This document shows positions 40,901 to 52,900 of a stretch of DNA of 64,000 nucleotides, in pieces. Location of the stretch: the NCBI GenBank assembly GCA_035048495.1, contig CM068548.1:15117464-15181463 (forward strand), read 5' to 3'. This stretch comes from Euptelea pleiosperma. Its lineage: Eukaryota; Streptophyta; Magnoliopsida; Ranunculales; Eupteleaceae. The position numbers and the translations under genes are program-made. The notes below the pieces were generated by a model. That model ran no database searches and was not told where the DNA came from. It saw only the letters and a program-made list of their open reading frames with translations. How positions within the stretch are numbered: position 1 is the stretch's first letter; each line of letters begins with the position of its first letter.

Positions 40901-43900
40901 GTTAGAAAGGCTGTTGTATAGTTATTTCATTGGTTTTGTGATTTTTTTGACACTATCATTTTATTAGTTCTTGCATTTGACTTGGTTAGTTTCATGATGG
41001 TATTCCATGAATAGTTGAGCCTTCATGCACGTTAAGTTTCTTTACTAATTACCAATGATATGCACTTGATGCTACATACATCTGGTTTGACGTTTTATCT
41101 GGATTATGTTTATTTCGTTGTAATTTTTTTTTAACTTTGTTTAACTGTTTTCTGCACAGTTGAACTTGATTTGTCTTGAAATTTCTTCTTACTATAGGTG
41201 GTGCTTAATTACAATATCATCTTTTTTCAAGTGTTTTTTTTCTGTTATTTTCTTTACATGTATAACCTAGTTCCGTGACTCCATTATTTATTGTCCTAAA
41301 CTCCCACACATTTTCACTACTTGTATATTTTAATTTATGTTACGTTTTATGCTAATATAAAAAAATGGATATGGTGACTCTCTTGGAGATTGCGAACTCT
41401 CACATAATAATTGACCACCTTGGGCAAATGGCTATGTTTGGGGTGGAGGGCTCTCCCCCTTGGGCGAAGGTCATTGTGAGCACGTACGGGGTCTCCCATT
41501 TTGGGTGGGAAAGTTGTGCTACTCACATCCCATACGTCTGCAGTGTATGGAGGGGTATTTTGAAGGTCTCCGAGGACTTTGTTCGAGGGATCTGGTATGA
41601 GGCAGGGATGGGAAATAAGATTAAATTCTGGGAGGACATCTGGTGCGGATAAAGCCCCTTGAAGGGAGATTTCCCTGAGCTCTACTACCTGTCTGAGAGA
41701 AAGCATTGGTCCATCCAAGTCTGTATTGTTAGTAGGGGGGAGGTGGTAGGATGTAACCTGGGTTTCCGGAGAAATCTAAATGACTGGGAAATTGAGCCCC
41801 TTTCTAGCTTGTTTGCTCGGCTCCAAGATGTTCATCTTCCTCCTTTGGCTTAGGATAAATGGGTAAGGATATGGGCGAAGAGCAGAGTCTTCTCTGTTCG
41901 GACTTTTTATGAGGTGTTAAATGAAGAAGACGGTTCTCGCTTTCCAGCTTCCTTGATTTAGAGGGCTAGAATTCCCACAAAAGTAGCTTTCTTCGTCTGG
42001 GCAGCCCTCTTGGATAAAATTATGATCGTTGATCACTTGTTTTCTAGAGTATTTATTATGGTTGACTATTGCTCCATGTGTAAGCATGGCGGGGAGTCCG
42101 TTCTTCATTTGATGTTGCACTGTGATGTTGCGTGGGAGGTGTGGTCAATGTTCCTTAAGGCAGTCGGGGTGATATGGGTAATGCTGGGTTCTCTTATGGA
42201 CCTGCTCTTGAGTTGGCGCTCTCCAATGTTATCTAAAAGAGGTCGCATTCTATGGAAATTACTCCCCTTCGCTCTCTGGTGGGGGGCTGTGGAAGGAAAG
42301 GAATCGGTGGGTTTCTGAAGGCAAGAGTGAAGACTTGGCCTCCATCGTCCTTAACATCAAGGGCCTTGTTTTCTCATTGTCCAAAGTGTATACAGACTGT
42401 AGAGGGCTCTTTTTTGAGGCTTTTGTGTTCAGATGGGATCTCCTTCGTCTCAGGGATGGGTTTTAATTAGGGGCCATCGACTTCCTTTTCTGTTTGGGGC
42501 TTAGTCTTGTGTAGGTCACCTCGACCTCACAAGCTGAGCAACTTGTTTTCCTTGGCTTTGCCTTTAATAATATTTATACTTATAAAAAAATGTATCAAAT
42601 CCATTTCTAGCAGTACACCAATCATTCCACCACGAAATATGGTCTATTGAGACTTAAGTGTTTCTCGTTTTTATTTGATAAGTGTAATAGTGGGTTAAAG
42701 TTTTGATGCAAGAATACTTCCAAGCTTGTGAAAATCGGTGGAATCAATTTCATTGTTTGGGCAGGGGTCCGGCCAACCCCATCTTACACGTCAAAAGAAA
42801 AAGAATCTTAGTCCTCAAGCCATCTTATGGTTAAATTTGTATTTGTTTCTGTGAATTATGCAACTTATGATTATATTAAGGTTAGTTTGTTTGGGAAGAA
42901 ATTTCTTTAAGATGGATCGGTTTTGAAAGTCAAGAATTGAAAATGAAGCCCATGTAACAGGTTACTTGTATGCAAACAGAGACCATGCCAATGTGACAGG
43001 TTTGGACCCTTATTTTTTGGCACACCTTAAGAACTGCGAACCATGTAGCAGAACCTCTTTGTAAGTAGGGAATTCCATTTCCTATATTTTGTTTATTATA
43101 AATTATATCACACAATACTTATTTTTTACTTATTAAAAGAAAAGAACGAAGAAAGTAACAGTGAAATTTGAGCTTGCTGATAAAGCATGTAACTTTGGAT
43201 TTGTTTCAGATATTCTAACTGTTGTCAGGGACCTACTTGTAATATCTTATATTCTACAGGGGGCCCTTGTAATATTGTAAAACTTCACTTAAGCTCTACA
43301 CGATTTCTCCTCTTCCCCCAATTCTCTTCTCCTCTCATCTCTTCCATCTCTAACCCTAATCTCTTATCCTGGTTACGATCCAAGATTACAACATGGTATC
43401 AGAGCATGGTTATGTAACCATGGCTCAATCCTAGAGGTCTGAAGAACCTTAGGGATTGCAAAATTCGATGCGAAGGGCTTTCTAAAGAAGGAGATCATCT
43501 CCTATGGATAGCCGCAGGCTTTAGAAGAGTCTGAAACCCTAGCCGCCCACTCCAGAAGCCTGGAGAAGAGCTATCAGGCATAGCCGCCCACTCCAGAAGG
43601 CTGGAGAAGAGCCACCAAGCCTAACCGCCCCTTCCAAAAGGTCAGAGAAGACTCTCTGGACCTAGCCGCAGGTCTCAGAGGAGCCCGGAACCTCTCCCTA
43701 GTGCTACCGCACCTATCCAGGAACCTTTTTAGTTCATCGGAACCATTCACAAGTTTCTCGCGAGTGGTTTTTTCTCCAATAGAAAATCTATAAAGGAGTT
43801 GTTCCAAAAAGGTCTGAATCAGGTGATTTGCACCTCCGCAGCAGCAGTTCGGGTGATTTCTTATTAGAAAAGTCTTCTCTACTACCATGAGTACATCTGA

Positions 43901-46900
43901 GGAGTCATCTTCTGCCAAGTCAGAGATCATTGTTGCCCCACCCAGTCTGGGAAGTCATGGTGATCACAGCCCGGGCCTACAGATCACTACGGTGAAACTC
44001 GACGGGACCAACTATCTCGCATGGTCTCAATCTACCGAGATGTACATCACCGGACGAGGCAAAGCCGGCTATATCACTGGACGCATCACTGCACCTGATT
44101 CCTCCGATGCCACGTTTGAGAAGTGGGAAGCGGAAAACTCGATAGTCATGTCATGGCTGCTTCATTCCATGCATCCATCGATCAGCACAGGCTTCCTCTT
44201 TTTCCCGACTGCCAAGGATATATGGGACACGGCATCTCAGACCTACTCCCAAGATGGGAATTTTGCTAGGATGTATGAACTTTAGCAGGAGATAGCACAT
44301 CTGAAGCAAGGCGATCTTCCTTTGGGATCATACTACACGCAGCAAGTGGGAAGAGGTAGATCACTACCAGACCTACACCCCTGCACGTACCAAGGATGCT
44401 ACGGAGTTCCGGAAGATGATTGTGCGCGGACGCATATTCGAGTTTCTTGGCGGCTTGAACCAGAGCTATGAGCAGGTTCGAGCCAACATCTTGGGCAGAG
44501 ATCCACCGCCGTCGACCATTGCATAGGTCTACTCTTACATCCAGAGCGAGGACGGTAGGAGGAGAGCCATGAGCTCTAAGACAGATGCTGATGTTCCTTT
44601 ATCTGAGAAGTCTGCCTTGGCCACTCAGAAATTGAGCAAACCCACATCCAAGAAGGATGGGGATCTTGATGATCGTGATCGACTCAGATGTGATCACTGT
44701 GGCAAGCATCGCCACACTCAGGAGACCTGCTGGAGTCTTCATGGTCGTCCTGCACAGTTCTCTGGGGGGAAGCAAGGTTCCTCAAAGCAGCCCTCTGGTA
44801 GCAAACATGGAACCTCAGGCGCTCATGCCACCAGTCAAGATTCCTTTGATGTGACTTCTTCCTCTGGGCAGTCCAACACCTTCTTTAGCATGGACATTGA
44901 CAGGCTTCGACAATTACTTACTCAGCTTGATGGTCCTTCCCCACCTACATCATCCTTTGCTCAGACAGGTACATCCCATTCAGCCCACCATGTGTCTACG
45001 GCACCTATTGGTCCTTCCTGAATCATTGACTCTGGTGCCTCCGATCATATGACTGGTATGTCATCCCTTTTCTCCATCTATAATATCTGCTCGAGTAAGG
45101 ACAAGGTCCGCATGGCCGATGACACCTTCTTCTCTATCTCAGGGAAGGGCACTATCTCTGCCACACTTACTTTGTCTTTATCTTCTGTATTTCATGTTCC
45201 TAAATTCACCACTAACCTGCTTTCTGTTAGCCATCTTATTAAGAGCCTAAACTGCAGTGCTACCTTTTTTCCTACTCACTGTGTTGTTCAGGACTTGGAG
45301 ACGAGGCGGATGATTGGCAGTGGTCGTGAGGATGGTGGATCGTACATACTTGATAGCCAGCCGACTTCATATTCTGTTGCACATCAGTCTAGTGCCAATG
45401 TTAGTAGTTCTAGCGTTAATAAAGACCTGTTAATGCGATGACATAACAGGCTAGGTCATTTACCGCTTTCAGTCATGAAGAGTCTGTTACCTCAGTTTGC
45501 GTCTATTCCATTTTTTGAGTTCAACTGTGAACCTTGTGTGCAAAACAATGTCGGGTGTCTTTTCTGACCAGTAATAAAAAAAGTACGTTTCCTTTACAGC
45601 TTGTGCACTCTGATGTTTGGGGACCCAATCCCACCACTTCTATCTTTGGTTTTCGCTACTTTGTGGTTTTTGTGGATGACTATAGTCGTTACACTTGGAT
45701 CTACCTTATGAAATCAAAAAATGAGGTGCATACTATCTTTCAGACCTTCCATAAAATGGTGTGCAATCAATTGGGCACCACCCTAAAAGTCCTACGCACT
45801 GACAATGGGGGGGAATACATGTACAGTGGCCTTGCCTCATACTTTGAAGAGCATGGAATTCTTCACCAGACTTCATGTGCCGATACACCTCAGCAGAATG
45901 GGACCGCTGAGCGAAAGCATCGCCATGTCCTGGAGGTTGCTAGGGCACTTCTTCTTGGTACTCGGGTACCCAAGGGTTATTGGGTTGACGTTGTGTTGAC
46001 GGCATCCTACTTGATAAATCGGATGCCCTCTCGTGTCTTGGGGTCGAAGTCTCCCATTTCACTCCTGTTTCCTTCCTGTCCTGTGTTCTCCATTCCACCT
46101 AAGGTCTTTGGTTGTGTTTGCTATGTTCACGCCCATCACAGGAAGGACAAGTTAGATCCGAAAGCCGTTCGATGTGTGTTCCTTGGCTATTCGTCCACTC
46201 AGAAGGGATATCGGTGTTTCCATCCCTCTACTCGTCCTCGGTTTGTTTCTCTAGATGTTACCTTTTTTGAGAGTCTTCCTTTCTTCTCAGTTGATCGGTC
46301 TTCTCTTCAGGGGGAGCTTGGGAGTATTGACGAGAGTCCGATACCTCCACAGGGGGAGATTCCTCAACCAGTACCCCTAGATTTGCCTGATGAGTCTCTT
46401 GTACCCTTGTCCTTATCTCCTACTGACACTGTGCCACAGGATTCGCAGCTGAAGACATATGTCAGACGACGTCAAAAAGAGAAACAGTCCACCATCCAAG
46501 CTCACTGCTAGGAAATCCAACTCGATCCAGGTAATCGTGTCCTTAGTGATCCTCATGATGATATGTCTGTTGCTCCTTCTACTATCCTTCCCATAGATAT
46601 TGATGTACCTATTGCTCATCGGAAGGGTGTTCGGAACTATGTTACCAAGCACCCTATCTCTCACTTTGTTTCCTATCAACAGCTCTCACCATCTTACAGG
46701 GCATTTGCTACTTCCCTATCCAATGTCGCTCTGCCATCTGGTGTCTCAGATGCCCTAAGCTAGCCTCATTGGAAAGCAGCCATGCTAGAGGAGATGACAG
46801 CTCTAGAAAAGAATGGTGATTGGGATTTGGTTCCATTGCCTAGAGGAAAGAAACCTGTGGGGTGCAAGTGGGTATATACAGTGACATACAAAGCAGATGG

Positions 46901-49900
46901 AAGCATCGAGAAGTTCAAGGCCCGTCTCGTTGCAAAAGGGTACACACAGACTTATGGGATTGACTACCAGGAGACGTTTGCTCCTGTGGCCAAGATGAAC
47001 TCAGTTCGAGTTCTGTTATCTCTCGCGGCAAATTTTTCTTGGCCCCTCCACCAGTTGGATGTCAAGGATGCCTTCCTCCATGGTGATCTAGAGGAAGAGG
47101 TCTACATGACAGGTCCTTCGAGGTTTAGTCCGACTGGGAGTAAGGAACTTGTGTGCAGACTGAAGAAAGCCTTGGATGGGCTTAAACAGTCACCAGGGGC
47201 TTGGTTCGAGAGGTTCAGTTCCGCAGTCAAGAAGATTGGCTACTCGCAGAGTCAGGCGGACTACACTCTCTTCATTAAGAGAAGTCAAGGTCGTCTTATT
47301 GCTCTTATTGTGTATGTGGATGATATCGTGGTCACAGGAGATGACCCAGATGAGGTTTGCGGATTGAAAAAATACCTCGGCACAGAGTTTGAAATTAAGG
47401 ATCTGGGAACCTTGAGATACTTTCTGGGCATTGAGGTTGCTAGGTCAAAGCAGGGTGTGTTCATCTCACAAAGAAAGTATGTACTTGATCTCCTTTGAGA
47501 GTCAGGAAACTTGGGAGCTAAACCAGCCGATACGCCTATTGAGCAGCAACATCGGCTGAATCTTGTTGATGGGGATCCCATTGCTGATACATGCCAGTTC
47601 CAGAGACTTGTTGGGCGTCTCATCTACCTTTCGCTGACACGACCAGATATTGCATATGCAGTCAGTGTCATCAGTCAGTTCATGCATGCCCCTCGCTCTC
47701 CACATCTTGAAGTAGCACACCGAGTGTTTTGCTATCTTAAGGGGGCTTCAGGGAAGGGTATCCTGTTTAGTAAGAATGGACACTTGCGAGTTGAAGCTTA
47801 TGCAGACGCTGACTGGGCAGGTTCAGTCACTGACAGACGTTCCACATCAGGATACTGCACGTATGTGGGAGGTAATCTGGTGCCTTGGCGCAGCAAGAAG
47901 CAACCAGTTGTCGCCCGCTCCAGTGCCGAAGCAGAGTACCGTTCTATGGCTCATGGTGTATGCGAGCTTCTATGGTTGAAGACTATGCTCAGTGAGCTCG
48001 GATATCCTGTCAAAGGGTCTATGCAACTATATTGTGACATTAAAGCAGCCATCAGCATTGCTCATAATCCAGTTCAACACGACAGGACAAAGCACATTGA
48101 GGTAGACCGTCACTTCATCAAAGAGAAGCTTGGTGAGGGACTTATTTGCACACCGTATGTCTATACTGCTGATCAAGTTGCAGATGTGTTAACTAAAGGT
48201 GTTACTAAAGGGATCTTAGAGCACCTGTTATTCAAGCTGGGCATGATAGATATCTTCGCACCAGCTTGAGGGGGAGTGTTGTCAGGGACCTACTTGTAAT
48301 ATCATATATTCTACAGGGGGCCCTTGTAATATTGTAAAACTTCACTTAATATATATATTGGGTGAAATCGTGTAGGCTACACGATTTCTCCTCTTCCCCC
48401 AATTCTCTTCTCCTCTCTTCCATCTCTAACCCTAATCTCTTATCCTGGTTACGATCCAAGATTACAACACTAACAATCACCACTGGATTACTTTTGAGGT
48501 TGAGTGTTCAAGTTCATTCTATATTGGTTCATAGATGCATAATTGCCTTTCTTAATTATCAAACTTTCTTTGATTATTCTTATAAGTTTATTTGTCGTTT
48601 GTTCTAAAACCAGTGTTTTTAAACATTAAGCCTCTTGAGCATGCACTTAAAACCAGTGTTTTAAACATTAAGCCTCTTGAGCATGCACTTAAAACCAGTG
48701 TTTTAAACATTAAGCCTCTTGAGCATGCATTTTTAAGTAAATAAATAATTAAATATACAAATAAATAAATAGCAAAATTCCAAAAAGAAAAGAGAAATCA
48801 AGAAAAAAAACCAAAAAATAAGGAAAAATTATAACAATTCACATTTCAATAACCAAATCCAAATTCCAAACTCATCAAAATAAAAAATTAAAAGAGTATC
48901 ACAACCACATCCATTGTTTCATACTTTAATGTCCAAAGTTTGGAATTCATCAAAATCAAAAGTGTACCACATCCATAGTTTCATTGTTCCAACTTCCCAT
49001 GTTTGAATCCATTATGACAAAAAATAAAACTAGAGTGTTACAACTACTACTTAATGATTTTAAACATGAAGGCCCGGATGAGGCGCTTCAATGGCCTAAA
49101 GCATGGGGCATAATCCTCATGAATATGCCTTTTTAATTGAATACTAAAATAAATAAATAATAGGATAATTCAATAAAAAAGAAAAATTTAGGTAAATTTG
49201 TGAAAAATAACATTAATCAATTTCATATGGGGAAAAAGGTGTTTTTATTGCTTTTATTTAATCTAGAATAGCCTTTTATTGTTTAGCTTCGATCTAGTGA
49301 AAAAAAGGAAAATAAATTGAATTTTTTAAGGTACAGTTGGCCTCACTAGAAAATGCATGTGAGGCGCATGCTTTTGGCACAAGGCACTAAAAAAGGTGTA
49401 AAAGGCATGAGGCGTAAGCCTTTTAGAAAGCTTCAGTAGATGAGACATATTCTATATAAGCTTTAAGCTTTTTTAACAAGCCTTGGGGCATTTTGGGAAA
49501 GCTTCACCTCAAGGTGAGCCTCAAGGCATATGCCTCAAACGCCTTTTAAACCACAAACACAACACTAATCAAACATTCAATCTTCTACTAAATTAAATGC
49601 ATCTTCATCAATTATATGAAGAACATCATCATCTTCTTCATAGTACAAGCGGAAATCCTCCTCATCATCAATCAATTGTAGATTAACACTCTTGCCTTTA
49701 TCAATACCAGCATGCCCTAGACATAAAAAGTATTATCAATACTATTTTAATTAAAAATAAATGAACTTAAAATAGAAACCAATCATTCAAACAAAAAAAT
49801 AGAGAAATACAAACAAAAAAATGTGGTATGAATTCTGAAGTCTGAAACTGAAGAAGAGGAAAGAAATTGTGTCAGAGTATTAGTATGCGTAGGGATTGGC

Positions 49901-52900
49901 ATAACTTAGTTAAGTTCATCTTAGTATTGAGTCAATTGACTAGAAGGGAAATTATCAGTCGGGATAGCAATGGGCCCTATTAATCACTAATGGATCAAGC
50001 AGTTGATTAGCAAGTTACTGAGTATTGGAACACTCACTAACTATTTGATGGTGGATCAAAGTGGCATTGCAGGACATTTTGGACAGCGTGGACAGCATAA
50101 AGAAGAAGAGCAAGAAGAAAACGTGGACAGTAGCATAAGGAAGAAGAACAAAATGTGGGCTGAAGCCTGAAGTTAATGTGGACAACATAAAGAAGAAGAA
50201 AACGTCAATTGAATAATTAGAAAACAGAAAAAACAGAGTTGCAGAAAACGGAAAACAAATAGTTGCAGAATAACGTGAAGAGCGTAAATAGAAACCAGGA
50301 TGAAGAAGAAGAGGAAGAGGAAGAAGAAGAAAACGTGAAGTATAGAAGAAGAAGAAGAAGGTGTACGTGTACCTGTCACCGTTGGATGCAAGAGGCTGGA
50401 GGTGTTGTTGAGGTCATAGAGGCTGGAGATGCTGATGAAGCTCGTCCTTTGGTGATGGAGGCTGCGGTGATGATATTGGTGGAGGGACCCTTGATGCTAG
50501 CTGACGCCAATTGTTGGAGATTTGGAGGGCCCCTTGATGCTGCTGGTTTTTTGTTGAAGGGTAGAAGACAAAAGGCTTTGAAGAAAAGAATATAAAACTA
50601 GGGTTTTGTTTTATTATATAGCTATTAAAAGAAGGCAAAGGTTTTTTTTTATTTCTAATGTGTAAGCTGTAACCAAGTTGATAAAACACATGGGCCAAAA
50701 AAAATAACCAATTTTTTTTTTCTTTTTAAACAAAAATTGTGGAGGCATAAGCCTCTACAAAAAAGCGTTGTTGAGGTGTACGCCTCATGGCTTGAGGCTT
50801 ACGCCTCCATGGTATTTTCGCCTCAACTCAGCGCCTCGGTGCGTTTTTAATGGGTTTCGCCCTGAGGCGCGCCTCGCACGCCTTTGAAAACATTAGTAAT
50901 ACCATGTTAAGCTGTAAGGGCATATTTGTCCATGAAAAGTTTTTTTATAAATAAGATTTGGATGGAGTTGTGTGATACACACATGCTCTCCCTTTCTCCT
51001 TTCTCTCTCTTTTCCCTCTTTCTTTTCTCTTACTTTTCTTTCTTGATCTTCTTCAAACCCTAGAGCCAAACCCTAATATTCTACTTGGTCTCAAAGCTTG
51101 CTTACGAAGGACCTGTCGAAGAACTTTTGCAGGAGTGCTGACGTCATCATGTCCAACGAGTGTATGGCTGACATTAGCAGCCGTACGGACTCACAAATCC
51201 CAAGGTCCCTTGGTGGGTACTTCTTGAAGGAGCACATTTTTCTGGGATTTTTGGTGATTTTTTGAGGTGTTTACGATGGACTTCTGCTCAATCTTCTACA
51301 ATAGGGTAAGATATTGTTTTTCGGGTTTCTTGAATGTACTGAGCTGTGGGGGATTTCTTACTTGTCTTTGTTGCTTGCTTTTGCTCTTCTACTTAATTCC
51401 CAAGTAGTAACAATCCCCATCGAATTTCATTGAGTTTTGGAGGTAGATGAAACTCCCCCTACAAGTTACCGCTAGGCATGTTTTTTGGGCCCTTGAGGGC
51501 TGAATTTGGGTTGTGAACCCTTTGGGAGTTTTTTCTTAGTGATTGAAGGTTTGTTGTGTGTACACGACCTCTTCTTTCCTTAGTGGATATTGGGTATCCA
51601 TGTCCACTACTATTATCTTAGATGTGACCTTTGGGAGTGTCGGAGGGTCCGCGGTGTCTCACATAGGTCTTGAAAACTCAAGTTTACAAATTACACCTGT
51701 CAAGTTGGATGGAAAAATATTATTTGGAGTGGTCTCAGACAACCCGGATGTATATTGGTGGCTGCAGGAAGTTGGGGTACATCACCGGACGAGTTGTCGA
51801 GCCAGCGACTCGTGATAACACATTGTTTGAGAAGTGGGAGACTAAGAATCTCACCTCATGTATGGGCTCCTTAATTCCATGCAGCCTCATATCAGTTGTG
51901 GTTTCTTGTTCTTACTTACTGCCAAAGATGTTTGTGATACTGTGTCTCAGACGAACTCTCAACAACAGAATATAGCCAGGGCCTTCCAGTTATATCAGAG
52001 TATCTTTCATCTTAATCAAGGGGAAGAGTCTCTTTGACTATTTTGCTACTCTTAGGAGTATGTGGGAAGAAGTGAATTATTATTATGCCTTTTAGCGCTC
52101 ATGCACTGAAGATGGCAACAAGTACAAGAAGCTTGTGGAGGATACTCGGTTCTTTGAATTCCTTGCTGGCTTAACTCTGAGTATGAGTTAGCTAGGATAT
52201 AGATTCTTAGCAAGGATTCTCTACCGTCGCTCAGTTAGGTGTACTCATATGTGCAGAGCGAAGAGAACCGACGGAGTGCCATGGCACCGCCCCCAGTTAT
52301 TGATAGGTCTGCCCTCGTCTTTGTTTTCTATCCCCAACATTTTCAGAAGGGTCGGACTTCGCCTCTAAGCTCGACTTATGTTGGGAGGTTTTCTGATCAG
52401 GATAGGCCCAAGTGTGACCACTATTGCCGTCGCAGACATCTGAAAGACAAGTGTTGGGACATGCATGGTCGTCTTACATGGCCCAATGGACTGGCTTTCC
52501 CCGCTGTTCATAGTGCTAGTTTCGACACTTCAGTAGGTGCCCCCCAGGGCAATTCCACCTGGCCTTCTCTTCCTATGGACACTCAGGATCCCTCCTCCTC
52601 TATAGTCCCAGTTTAGCAGGTCGAGATTGACAACATCCGACGATTTCTTACTCAGTTAGAGGGCCCATCTGCCATGCCCAGCTCATCTTTTGCTCAGTCA
52701 GGTACCATAAACATAGGTCATCATGTGTCTACTTCTTCATCCAATCCCACTTGGGTCATTGATTCAGGTGCATCCGAGCACATGGCTGATACGTCTTCAT
52801 TTTTTTTTTCATATTCTATTTGTTCGGGTTATGATAAGGTTAAAATTGCTGATGGTACCTTCTCATCTGTGTCTGGGAAAGGGAATGTCAATCTCTCTTC

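Larger units (their letters stand above)
43220..48469 (+). mobile_element. Ty1/Copia LTR retrotransposon 1, structurally complete
   Basis: A 5,250-bp element in sense orientation within NUP107 intron 3. Its short LTRs (43220-43393 and 48277-48469) begin TGTTGTCAGGGACC and end GATTACAACA. The primer-binding site TGGTATCAGAGC at 43394 matches initiator tRNA-Met, and the polypurine tract GAGGGGGAG precedes the 3' LTR. The target duplication CTAAC is exact on both sides (43,215-43,219 and 48,470-48,474). Domain order gag, protease, integrase, reverse transcriptase, RNase H is that of Copia. The coding region is interrupted, so it is not autonomous now. Confidence 0.96.

Noticed and set aside
50263..50595. 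Glu/Arg-rich 110-codon open frame
   Set aside because: Low-complexity GAA-repeat translation within the GCCTC repeat.
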